Source: Raffaelea ambrosiae | Lineage: Eukaryota; Ascomycota; Sordariomycetes; Ophiostomatales; Ophiostomataceae | DNA: 64,000 bases | Direction of reading: 5' to 3' | Assembly: GCA_002778195.1 (NCBI GenBank) | Contig: PCDI01000016.1 | Coordinates: 406,332 to 470,331, forward strand | Shown: positions 42,778 to 54,146 of the stretch, piece by piece | Numbering within the stretch: the stretch's first letter is position 1 | Layout of the letters: each line of letters starts with the position of its first letter | The notes under the pieces: generated by a model | Seen by the model: only the letters and a program-made list of their open reading frames with translations | Databases searched by the model: none | What the model was told of the DNA's origin: nothing | Position numbers and translations under genes: made by a program

Positions 42778-45700
42778 TCAATCCCGCTTGCCCCCAGCCG
42801 GACGGGCCCTCTCCGTCACCATGGCCCCTAGGCCGGCCAGGGACACCCCGCCCGTCACGTCAAAGACGGCCACGGTGGCGCCAAAGGTCTTGTGCAGCCA
42901 GTTGCGCAGCTCGACGGCCATGATCGAGTCGACGCCGTAGTCGGCGGGTGTGCGGGCCGGGTCGACGTCGTCGGCGGCCACGCCCAGGGCGCGGGCCATT
43001 TTCCCCCGGAGAGCCTCGACGACGACGGCGGCCGCAGCCGCAGCCGCCGCCGCCGCCGCATCCGCCGCATCGCCTTCCGTGCTGCGCGCCGCTGCCGCCC
43101 AAGGAGACAGGGCCGCCCGGAAGAGCACGCCGGGGTCTGTCTCGTCCGTCTTGTCCGTCTTGTCCGTCTCGTGCGTCTCGTCCGCGTGCGCCCCGGACGA
43201 ACCAGGCGCCGCCGTCTTTCGCGCAAACGCGCTCGGCACGTCAAAGCCGGCAAACAAGTGGCGGTTGCCGACCAGGGTGGCCGCCGTGACGGCCTGGCCG
43301 CGGGCGAGAAAGTCGGCCGGCGTCACGGCGCCGAGGAGGAGCTGGTGGGGGGCGGAGACGGAGGAGGAGGAGGAGGACACACCGGCCGGGCCGGGCGGCG
43401 TCGGCCGGCAGTAGTGCTCGAGCACGGCCAGGAGATCCTCCGTCTCGACGGCCAGGCTGTCGCCCGCGGCGGCGCGGTTGCGCAGGTAGGCCGCGCTGTG
43501 GGCGCTCTCGGCGATGACGCCGACGGAGCGCATCCAGCCGAGGTCGAGGGCGACGGAGCGTCCGGGGAAGGCGGCGGCGGCGGCGTGGCGGGCCGAGGCG
43601 CGCTCGGCGGCGAGGGCGTCTTGGAACGCACAGCCGGCGGCATAATTGGCCTGGCCGACGGCGCCGTAGATGCCCGAGAGCGAGGACAGCAGAATGAAAA
43701 AGTCCACGTCGTGCGGCAGCAGGCGGTGCAGGTTGCGCGTGGCCGCGATCTTGGAGCGCAGCGTGGCCGTCCACTGCGCATGAGTCATCGTCTCAAAGAG
43801 GGCGTCCTGCAGCTGCATGGTGCCGTTGATGCAGCCGCGAATGGGCGGCATGCCGTGGACGGTGGCGCACGCCGTCAGGACCGCCTCCAGGCTCGCGGCC
43901 GACGCGACGTCGCAGGGCGGCGTGCAGAGCCGCAGGTCCGGGTAGGCCGCCGTCAGATCGGCCACAAAGGCCGCCGCCGCCGGCGACGACGCCCCGCTGC
44001 GGGACAGCAAGATGAGGTTGCGCGCGCCGTGGCAGACCACCATCCACCGGGCCACGGCGCGGCCGATGCCACCCAGGCCGCCACCCACGACATACGAGGC
44101 GTGCGCGTCCAGCATCCAGGCCGTGCCGGGCTGGTCGGCGGCGGCGGGGGTGCGCGACCACCGCGCCGGACCCATGTCGCCCACCGTCGCCGCCACGACG
44201 ACGCGCCGGCGCACCGCCGCGGCCTCCTTGGGCTGTGGTTGTGGTGGTGGTGCGGCAGCCCGGACGGCGCCGCCTGCGCCGTCCGACACGGGGAACACGT
44301 GGAGCGGCACAATCGCGTGCCGGTCCGTGCCCGCGGGTCCGCCGGGGTGGTTGTGGGTAAGGAAGTCGAGCACCGCGACGGCTGCCTGCGTCAGAAGGTG
44401 GCTGCTGCTGCTGCTGCTGCTGGTGTTCTGTCCTTGCGTGACGGTCTCGCGCAACAGCCGGTGCATGTCCAGCCCGGCATATACGCAGTTGTTGCGGCCC
44501 ACGGCGGCCAGGGCGTCCAGGGGCAGCCGCCGGCGCGTGTGCTGGCCGCCTCCGGCGACCGCCGCATCCTCGCCGTCCGGATGGATGTCCACGAGACGGC
44601 CGCCCGGTGCAAGACAGCGCAAGCCCGCACGCAACGCGGCCTCATCGGCCTGGCCGTCCAGCAGCAGCAGCACACAGTCGACACCGCGGCCGGCCGTCCG
44701 GCGGGCGATCGCGGCGGGCCAAGAGGCGCTGCTGTCGCTGCTGCTGTTGCTGCTGTCGCTGCTGCTGTTGCTGCTGTTGCTGCTGCTGCTGTCGCTGCTG
44801 CTGCTGTCGTTGTTGCTGTACAGGATGTGGTCGTCGGGCAGGGCCGCCGCGCGCCGCACAGCGTCCCGTTCCTCGGCCGTGGCCGCCGTGGCGAGCACAA
44901 CCCCCGTGGTCAGCCGCTGGGCCATGGCGAGCGCGAGCTGGCCCGTGGCCGTGGCGGCCGCCGCGTGGACGAGGACCGACTCGCCGGGGCGCAGCCGGGC
45001 CACCTGTGTGAGCGCATGCCAGGCGGCCATGCCGGGCAGGACGGACGCCGCGGCGGCGGCCAGGGACAGGCTGTCCGGCATGCGGACGACGAGCCGGGCG
45101 GGGACCGCACGCAACCGTCGCCGGAAGCAGCCCATGCCTGTGCCCGCGCCCAAGGCCACCACGCGGTCCCCCACGCGCAGCGTCGACGACGGAGAGGACC
45201 GGCTGACGACGCCGGCGGCACACGCGCTGCTGCCAAACAAGCGGTGGCTGCTCTCGTCGTGGACGAGGCAGCCGAGCGCCACGGCCACGTCCCGGGGACG
45301 GACGGGCCAAGCCGACGCGTCGATGTCGACCGCCGTCTCCTGCTCCCCAGCCGACGCGTCAATGTCGACCGCCTTCTCCGCCTGCGCCTCTGTGTCGTTG
45401 TCCGGCGTGCCGACCGCCACGGGCCGGAGGCGCGGGAGGGTGCGGCGGAGGCGGTGGATGCGGTGGATGTGGTCCCGGCGCGCGTTATCGAGCGGGTGCT
45501 CCCGCACCACCCGGGGAATGAGCAGGCGGCCGTGGCGGACGACGAACTCGTTCTCGCCGCCGTCGTCGTCCGGGGGACGGCCCCGCCACACGTGCTCCAG
45601 GACGGCCCACACGTGCTCGGCCGCGCGGCCCGCCGGACACGACTCGAGGGCCAGGCTGACGAGACGCTTGCTGCTGTCCTCGGCGCGGATGGTGCGCAGG

Positions 45701-48700
45701 AGGCCGGTGGCGGGCGCGTACAGGGCGCGGCGAAGCGCCGCGTCGGCGTCGGCGTCGGCATCGGCCTCGGCCTCGGCCTCGGGAGCCTCCCCCGCGACCC
45801 AGATCAGCTGCCGGCTGTCGACGAGGAGACGCTGCACCCGGCCAAACGCGTCCGCGGTCAAGGCGGCCAGCCGCGGACGGCCGACCTCGAGCAGAGACAG
45901 CACGACGACCGCGTCGTCGTCGCCGCCGGCTGCGAGCGGGGACCAGCCAGGCTGTCCATCCTCCGTGGACAGGTGGACCACGGTGACGGCGCACGCAACC
46001 GAACCACACGCCCCGGCAATCGCCCTGGCGAGACGGCCCTGGACAGCCATGTCGGGGTCGACCAGCACGACCAGCCGGCGGTGGGTGGCGCTGGTGGCGT
46101 TGTTGCTGGGGCGCGCCAGCGTGGTTGCCTCGTTCTTCCGGGAGACCAGACACACATGCTTGTCCTCGTCGGCGGCCACGTCGTCGGCCACGTCCTCGAG
46201 CTCCACCCCGGTGCAGCCGACCTTGCGCAGCAGCCCATCCCAGACGGGCGTGGCCTCTGCCGTCGTCGTCGTTGTCGTCGGGACAATCACGACGAGGAAC
46301 CCACCCGGCCGGAGCTGGGCCTGGGCTTGCTCGAGACGGGCCGTCCATTCGGCCGTCCATTCGGCCGACAGGGGCGGGCTGCCACGGACAACGACGAGGT
46401 CATAGGGGCCACGGCTGCTGCTGCGGCTGCTCTCGTCGGCGTGCGCATCCGCGCCGTCGTCCTGCCGGACCAGCCGCGGCTGCAGAGGCCCGCCGGCCAG
46501 CGTCTGCGCCTCGTCCCAGCCGGCCAGGCTGACCCCGCGCAAGACGTACTGGGCAAACCGGGCCTGGCCCGTCTGCTGCTCAAGACCGCGCAGGCAGGCC
46601 AGAACCCACCACCGGTGGCTGCTGCGGCTGCTTGCGGGTGGCCCCGGAACCGGCCCGGCCATCTCGAGGATGCGCAGACGGGGCGTCTCGTGCGACAAGA
46701 GGTCGAGGACGACATGCAGGCGGGAGACGGTGTCGTGCCGTCTCGCGCCTCGTTCGCTCTGGTCGTGGTGTGCCGCGGGCGCCGCGGCGGCCGCGCGCAT
46801 CTCCTGCACGACGCCCGGCAGCGCCGCCGCACCCAGCGCGCTCAGCTGCGGCTTCCAGGCCACGCTGCAGAGCATGGGCGCGGCCGCGCGGCCCTCGGGG
46901 CCTCCCTTGTCTGTGTTTGTCTCTTTTTCTTCTTCCGTGGCGTCCGGCTTCGACACGGCTACCATGGCCAGGTGCTCTATCACGCACAGAGGCGCCCCGT
47001 CGTCGCCGCCGCCGCCGTCGTCGCCGGCGACAATGTGCACCGTGTTCTCCACGGCCGTGCCCGCGCGACGGTCGATGCGGCTGCTGACCTGCAGCGTGGC
47101 CCGGCCGGGGCCCAGGTCCGCCCAGCACCGGTCCGCCATCCACATGCGGCCCAGCCGCCGGGGCACCATGGTCGGCATGTTGCCGGACAGGCCGCCCGAG
47201 ATCGCGGCCATGACCAGGTGCACGGCGGCATCCAGCACGGCCGGGTGGGCCAGGGGCCCGTCGGTGTGGCGGGCGCCGTCCGCCGCCGCCGCCGCCGCCG
47301 CCGCCGCCCCCCAGTGCTTCTTGGCGTCCGCCACGTCCATGCGCGCCGTCGCCGTGCCGTCGCCGTCCCAGCGGATGTCCCGCAGCTGCCGGAAGGCGTC
47401 GCCGTACTGCAGTCCCTGGCGGTGGCAGTACGCATAAAAGGCGTCCCGGTCCAGCGCGCGGGTGCACTGCTGCTGGGCCCTCCGGACGTGGTCCGCACAG
47501 GCCGCCCGCGCGGGCGCGGCGTCCCGCGTGCCCGTCGCCGGGTTGGTCGCCGGGTTGGTCGCCGGGTTGGTCGCCGCCGACGCGTCATACTCGACCTGGA
47601 CACGGGCTCGAAAGCACAGCGTCGTGCGGCCCTGCCGGTGCTCGTAAATGGCGACGTCCGACCAGGCGGAGGAGGAGGCGGAGGCGGCACGCGGTCGATC
47701 GGACCGCTGCTGCAGGACCAGCTCCGTCTCGACGGCGTCCTGCCGTGTCTCGCCCACGCGGATGGGTGCCAAGAACTGGGCGTCCTCGATGCGGAAGCCC
47801 TGCATGCCCTCGGCGGTGTGCATCTGCCGCACCGCCTCCAGTGCCATCACCAGCATGGCCGCGCCGGCACAGACGGTGGTGTGGGTGATCTGGTGCGCGC
47901 CCAGCCAGGGCGCGGCCTCGACGCTCAGCCAGTTGCGCCAGCGCGGCTGCAGCGGGTTCCAGTCGCTGGCCCGGCGGCCCACCACGTAGCCGGGCGACGC
48001 CGGCCGCAGCCGGTAGTCCCGGCTCAGCCGCGACTCGTGCCAGTAGGTCGTGCTGCGGCTGAAGGGGTACGCGGGGGCGTCGACGAGGGGCGCGGGCACC
48101 GTGTTGTGGCGCTGCTGCCCGTCGTCCGGGGCCGCCGCATTCCCCACGAGCACGCGCACCGGGTAGCCGTGGCAGAAGAGCCCGCCCAGCAGCGCCAGCA
48201 CGGTGCGAAGCGGCGCCTTTGTGCGCTCCAGCACCGACCAGTAGCGTATGCGTAGGTCCGCCACCGCGTCCCGGATCGGCCGCCTGAGCGCCGCGTGCGG
48301 GCCGATCTCAAGCATGTCGGTCACGATTCTGTTGTTTTGGCTGTTGCTGTCCGCCGACACCAGCCGCTGCACGGCGTCGGCAAACAGCACGGGCGACGTG
48401 AGATTGGTCACCCAGTACTGTGGCGACTCGACAAGCGTGCGCGGCACCGGTCCGCCGGTGACGGTGCTGAACAGGACCGGAGCGGACGCACATGCCTCGC
48501 CATCAGCAGCCAGCGCATGTTTCTGGGCGGCTGCCAGCAGCTCGTCGGCCACCTCGCGCATGGCCGCCGAGTGGTAGGCCACGCCCGTGTTGACCACGTG
48601 GGCAAAGACCCCCCGCCCGTCCAGGCGGGCCTTGAGCCGGCGCAGGGCGTCTGCCGGGCCCGAGAGGGTGACGTTGCCGGGGCTGTTGCAGCAGGCGACG

Positions 48701-51397
48701 GACACGCTGGGCTCGTTTTCGTTCTGGAGCTCGGCGTCCGCCTCCTCGCGCGTCCAGTTCACCGACATCATGGCGCCTGGCTGGCCGCGTGCCGCCATGC
48801 GGTCGACGAGGCGGCCGGCATAGACGCCGCGGAGATAGGCCACCGCGCAGGCCGAGGCATGGTCGAGGGCGCCGGCGGCATAGGCGGCGCCGATCTCGCC
48901 GCTGGAGTGGCCAATGACGGCGACGGGGGAGGGCAGGCCGCAGCTGCGGAGGAGGGCGACCTCGGCGATCTGGAGAATGGTGCAGAGGGGCTGGCTGAGT
49001 TCGGGGCGGTCAAGACGGCGGGCGTCGTTGAGAGCATCTGACAGTTAGACAAGGCGAAGTCGAGGAAAGAAGAAAAACGAAGCAAAGTCAAAGAAACAAG
49101 AACGAGGCAAAGTCGAGGAAAACCTACCAAATACGGACCACGAACAGCCCATGGCCGCAAGATGGCGGTCCGACTGCTCGAGGCTTGCGCGGAACACCGG
49201 ATACCGGTCCGCCAGCGCCAGGCCCATGCCGACGTACTGGGCCCCCTGGCCGGTGAAGACCCAGGCCATGCCGAGCTGTTCGCGGGCGGCCCGCGCCGGC
49301 GGAGCGGCGACCAGGCCGCTGGCAGGGTCCGTGTCCGCCGCGGCATCCACCGCGGCATCCACCACGGCAAAGCTTCGCCACGGCAGCAGCGACCGGCGCG
49401 CCGCCAGCGTGTACGCCAGCTGGTCCAGCTTGCCGGCGTCGGTGGCGACGCCCGACGTGGCATAGTACGTGCCGTACTGCTGCGACAGGCGCCGGATGGC
49501 ATGCCGGTCGGCGGCGCTCCACACGAGGAGCACAGGGCCCTTTTTTTTGTTGTCTTTTTTGTCTTTTTGTCCCGTCCCCGTCTCCTCCTCGAGACAGTTG
49601 TGGTGCCCGTGCAGGCCGTGGTGGCGCAGATAGTGGTGCGCATCGTCGAGGACGACGTGCGCGTTGGCGCCGCCAAAGCCAAACGAGTTGACCGAGGCCC
49701 GGCGCAGACCGGCCGACGGCCACGGCGTGGGCCGGGTCGGCACGCGCACGCACAGGCCGGCGGCGTCGATGCGCGGGTTGAGCGTGGCCAGGAGCGCCGT
49801 GGGCGGGATGACGCCGCGTTCCAGCGCCAGAACGACCTTGACCACGCCGGCCAAGCCGCTGGCGCCCTCGAGGTGGCCAATGTTGGCCTTGACCGATCCT
49901 CTGGGAACGTGTCAGTTGTCATAAAAAAAAAAAAAAACATGGCCATATGGCAAGATGGGACAGGGACACGTACACGTAAAGCGGCTCGTCGCTCGAGCGA
50001 TGCGGCCGGAAGACGCTGCCAATGGCTTGCATTTCAATGGGATCGCCCGTGGGGGTGCCCGTTCCTGTGTCACGCATTAGTTTTTTTTTTTCTTTTTTTT
50101 TCTTTCTTCTTTCTCTTTCTTCTTTCTTCTTTCTTCTTTCTTCTTCTTTTTTCTTTTTTTTCTTTCTTCTTTCTTCTTTTATTTTCTTTTATTTTCTTTC
50201 TCTTCTTCCTTTTTTCCTTTTTTCCTCTTTCAAATCTCTTTCGTCTTCCCCCCCTCCTCCTCCTCCACTCACCATGCGCTTCGCAATAACGCGTCTCGTC
50301 CAGGCCGAGGCCCGCCTTGGCGTAGGCGTGCCGGATCAGGGCCTCTTGCGCCCGTGGGCTGGGCTGCGTAAAGGTCGGCGTGCGCCCGTCCTGGTTCGAC
50401 GCCGTCGCCCGGATGACGGCCCGGATGGTGTCGCCCGCCTGCAGCGCCGCCGCCAGCGGCTTGATCAGCACAGCCACGATGCCCTCGCCGCGGCTGTAGC
50501 CGCTGGCACGCGCGTCAAAGCTGAAGCAGCGGCCGGCCGGCGACAGCATGTTCATGTTGCCAATGGACAGCGACCAGTCCGGGGTCAGAATCAGGTTGCA
50601 GCCGAGGACGAGGGCGGCGTCGGCATCGCCGCCACGCTGCATGGACGCGCAGGCCATGTCCAGCGCCACCAGGCTGCCGGAGCAGGCCGTGTCGACGTGG
50701 ACGCTGGGTCCGCGCAGGTCAAAGTACCAGCTGATGCGGTTGGGCAGCGTGGCGCGGACGGTGCCGACGGCGCCCTGCCGGGGCATCGTGTCGGCGTCAC
50801 GGAACATGATCCGGGAGTAATCGTCGGTCATGGTGGCGGCGTAGACGGCCACATTGCGGCCGCGGACGGACTCCATGGGGATGCCAGCTGGGGAGGAGGT
50901 GGGACGATTAGCATGGTCCGTCTTTCTGTAGTCTGTTCGTCGCTCACCATTTTCCAATGCGTGGTAGGATGTTTCCAGCGCCAGGCGCTGCTGTGGATCC
51001 ATGGCCGCCGCCTCGGTAGCTGTAATGGAGAAGAAGGGCGCATCAAAAGCAGCCGGATCTTGCTGGAGAAAGTGTCCGTCTTGCGAGTACAGCTGGTTCG
51101 AGTGATTAGCCATTGCCACGCACACCAATCGTTCGGACCAACGAAAGAAAAGAAAAACAGACAAAAGACAAAAGACAAAAGACAAAAAGATGGACAAACC
51201 ATGTTTGGCTGCTTGACACCGCCATCAACGAACCCGGCCATATTTGCTCGGCTTTCTGGAAATGCGGACATGACATTTCGCCTCGTGGCCAGCATGTCCC
51301 AGAACGCCGCATCGTCTTCGACGTCCTGGGGTAGCCTGAAGGCGTAGCCTACAATGGCAACAGGCTCGGGAGGATGAGAAGGCTGTTGCGGACGCAT
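42778..51397 (-). CDS. reducing type I PKS with decayed MT/ER motifs (KS-AT-DH-MT*-ER*-KR-ACP)
   Basis: Six exons (51397-51200, 51092-50948, 50887-50273, 50064-49974, 49900-49128, 49037-42778) encode 2693 residues; all junctions keep phase and restore motifs. KS: Cys183 in VDTACSGS, EAHGTGTPTGDP at ~316, KANIGHLEG at ~355. AT: TGQGAQ ~566, Ser652 in GHSSGE. DH: His989 is kept but HxxxGxxxxP reads HQITHTTVCA; Asp1210 in HPAVLDAAVH. MT region (~1390-1580): the SAM loop reads LEMAGPVPGPP instead of the usual ExGxGxG. ER (~1895-2190): the nucleotide motif reads HAAAATATGQ instead of AAGGVGQ, with a long Ser/Asn/Asp insert (~2016-2045). KR: GGGLGGIG ~2259 and QANYAAG ~2402 look intact. ACP: Ser2645 in GVDSIMAVE. 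It probably yields a short, incompletely reduced acyl chain. No trans-ER is seen nearby. Divergent from P450 gene 2. Confidence 0.9.
43137..43190. repeat. coding (TTGTCCGTC)-type microsatellite
   Basis: Encodes an ETDKTDKTDE-like linker before the ACP of the reducing PKS; closely related to the array at 20611-20697. Confidence 0.6.
50065..50272 (-). repeat. purine-rich intron 3 of the reducing PKS
   Basis: A 208-bp intron. On the coding strand it is almost all A and G (GAAGAAAG-type units), the opposite skew to intron 1 of the non-reducing PKS. The splice signals are GTGAGT and CACAG. Confidence 0.7.
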
Positions 51398-52101
51398 GGT
51401 GGCTATTTGTCTGATCACAAAAAAGAAAATAAAAAAGAAAGGGAAAAAAACCCCCCCCGAACAAGACGAGTGCGTCTTTGAATCCAGTATTCAGGGCCAA
51501 CAACCAGTTCTCCCACAACGTGCACGTCAAGATTCGATCAAGCCTCGTAACGTGAGTCACCACGGGAGCTTATATTAGAACTTGCCGTCAAAAGAGACGT
51601 TCCGGTCCTGTCTCTCTTCCACGTTCTTCCTCATTCTCTCTTTCGATTCCGTTCGGCCCAGGGCCAATCATGGCGACAATGCGCTCAAAAACACCGCCCG
51701 TGGCTATCTTTGCGCCAGCATTGTCGGAGCATTATCCAATCCTGAGATGAGCCGAGAAGAATGGCCCGAGGCCCGGAGATGTGTCCAGTCCCGGGGTGAA
51801 GCCCCCCCCCCCCCTTTTGTTGTATGTTCATTGCTCCTGAGCTGTTCAATTTTGTTTGTCCATTGCGTCTCGTCCCTCTCGTGGATGTGCTTCCCCCCCT
51901 TTTTGTTTTGTTTTCATATATGTTCCGAGAAACCTGACATCCGCGAAGAACCGTACCATTTGCAGGCTGAAGCAACCAAAGAGCCTTTTTTTCATCTAAA
52001 AAATACAAAGAAAGAGGACCCCAAACCCCTCCCTCTCCCTCCCGACAAAGTCGACACGGCCCTACACACGCTTGCGCAGCACTTTGGCCACCAACAAAAC
52101 C
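51398..52101. promoter_or_regulatory. divergent promoter, reducing PKS / P450 gene 2
   Basis: A 704-bp spacer with several CCAAT boxes (51664, 51736), C runs (51451-51458, 51802-51814), a weak variant of the cluster word (TCGGAGCATTATCC, 51724-51737) and TCG-ATTCCGTT-CGG (51643-51656). Confidence 0.45.
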
Positions 52102-54146
52102 ATGCTCCGCGAGATCGCCTACGTCTTCCTCGGCGTCGTCGTCGTGGCCTATGCTGTCGAGTTCGCCGTGGGCCTTGCCGACGACCCCCGCGAGCCCCCG
52201 CGCGCCCGTACCCGCGTCCCCCTGATCGGACACCTCCTCGGCATGGTCCGCGAGGGCAAGCAGTACCACACCACGCTCAGCCGGCAGCTGTCTGACTCGC
52301 GTGGCGGCAGCCCCGACATGTACACCATGGGCATTTTGGGCATCTTCAAGATGTACGTCTGCAATGCGCCCGACCTGGTGCCGGCCATCCAGCGGAACGC
52401 CAAGACGCTGTCCTTCCGGCCGCTCGTGCAGCTGTCCATGAAGAAGCTTAGCGACGTGGGCGACCAGACCTACACGCTCGGCGGCAGCGGCGAGATGACG
52501 GAGAAGCTGGAGCACGCGCAAAAGGCAGCGCTGGCCCCCGGGCCGCACCTCGACGCGCAGACGATGCGCACGGCCGCGCGCATGGTCGAGGAGATGCGCC
52601 GTCTCGAGGCAGATGTCCGCGCGGGCGGCGGCCGTGTCTCGGCCCTTCCACTACTGGCCTTTGTCCGCAATGTCATTGTCCAGGCCTCCGCCGACGGGAT
52701 CTATGGTCAGAAGCTCTTCGTTACTGCAGTGATGATTGATACTGGAACGTTGTCCAAAGAGACACTAACCATCTTGGCAACGACGACAGGCTCGACACAC
52801 CCCTGGGGTGATTCCAAGGTAGTAGACGCTTTTTGGTAAGTGTGTGTGTGCGAGCAGTAAACTAAGCGATCACCAGAGCTTAGCAGGGGAAATAAGGGGG
52901 GAAAAAGAAAAAAAGAAAAAAAGAAAAAAAGAAAAAAAAAAGAAGAAAAGAACTCCCCCCCCCNAACCCCCCCCCCCCCCCCTCGCTTTTGCCCCTGGCC
53001 CTTGGTTTAGCTTGACCTACTATGTACGGATCGTACCACTCCACCAAAAGCTGACACACCAACTCCAGGACATGGCATGCGTTCTTGCCCAAGATGATGA
53101 TCATGCCCCGGCTGCTGGCCCGCCGCGGGTTTGCCAGCCGACAGGTGGTCTTTGACGCGTATGCGCGGTATCTGGGGGTGCGAGGCGGCGGCGGCGGCGG
53201 CGGCGACGGCGGCGACGGCAGCCAAGGAGCCGTTGTCGTCCCCGCGGACGCCGCCCAGGTGATCCATGAGCGCCAGCGCGTCTATGCCGAGGCCGGCGTC
53301 TGCGTGGCCGACCGCGTCAAGCTCGAGGCGGCCTGGCCGCTGGCCGTCTTCTCCAACACGGTGCCGACGGCGTACTGGCTGCTGTGGGAGGTGTACGCGC
53401 GGCCGGCGCTGCTGGCAAGCGTGCGAGAGGAGGTGGAGACGACGGCTGTGCGGGAGGTGGAGGATCCCGCCGGGGACACCGGGGACACCGGGGACACCGA
53501 CGGCTTCGGCCGCCGCCGCCGTGGGCGCCGCCGCCACCACCGCCTCGACCTGTCCGCGCTCAAACGGTGCCGCCTGCTGCTGGCGGCGCTCGAGGAGACG
53601 CAGCGGATGCGCCACGCGCACGCGTCGGTGCGGCGGGTGCTGGAGACGACCGTGCTCCTGGACGGGCGGTACCTGCTGAAGAAGGGCTGCCTGGTGCAGA
53701 TGCCGGGCGGGCCCATCCACCACAGCCGGGCGGTGTACGGGCCGCGTGCGGATGCGTTTGATCCACACCGCTTTCGGGGGGCCTCTGGCCAGGGCCCATC
53801 TGGAGGAGGAGGCGCCGCCTGCGAAGGCGAAGGCGTACCCAAAGGCAAACACTTCCTCGCCTGGGGCGTCCCCCCGCAGCTGTGCCCGGCGCGGCAGTTT
53901 GCGGCCACCGAGACGCTGCTGCTGGCGGCGCTGGTGTTTCTGCGGTTTGACATGGAGCCGGTGGATGCCGCGGGCCGACCGATTCCATGGAACCCGAACC
54001 CGGCGCTCCAGACGGGCGAGATTGCGACGCTGATGGCGCCCCGCGAGGACGTGGCGCTGCGCGTGACCCTGCGGGAGGACTGGGTCGGGACCTGGGCGGT
54101 GACGCTGGACGAGGCGAAGAGCCGGATCCCTCTGACGTCTGGCTGA
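52102..54146 (+). CDS. cytochrome P450 monooxygenase 2, atypical heme loop
   Basis: Exons are 52102-52705, 52790-52835 and 53069-54146, giving 575 residues. The middle exon is only 46 bp, but it joins IYG to STHPWGDSKVVDAFW and then to TWHAFLPKMM, matching the conserved 'YGxxxPxxDxxVVDAFW' region of fungal CYP7/prostacyclin-synthase-like P450s. There is an N-terminal anchor (about 3-22). ExxR is EETQR (392-396), and an FDPHRF segment follows. The heme loop reads LAWGVPPQLCPARQFA with Cys489; the conserved Phe, the Gly four residues before Cys and the Gly two after are Trp, Pro and Ala. A Gly/Asp-rich insert (about 248-258) and a GDTGDTGDT repeat (about 350) are low complexity. Being divergent from the reducing PKS suggests co-expression, perhaps oxidation of its chain. 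Activity with this heme loop is not certain. Confidence 0.82.
52836..53068 (+). other. intron 2 of P450 gene 2, with a homopolymer gap
   Basis: A 233-bp intron with a (GAAAAAAA)n tract (52906-52950), nine C followed by an N (52964) and AA, then a 16-C run. The N therefore does not affect the protein. Confidence 0.7.

Noticed and set aside
42892..48255. Very long open frame (about 1787 codons) antisense to the reducing PKS
   Set aside because: It is the mirror of a GC-rich exon with strong third-position bias; the translation is Arg/Gly/His-rich without any domain, while the other strand encodes clear PKS motifs.
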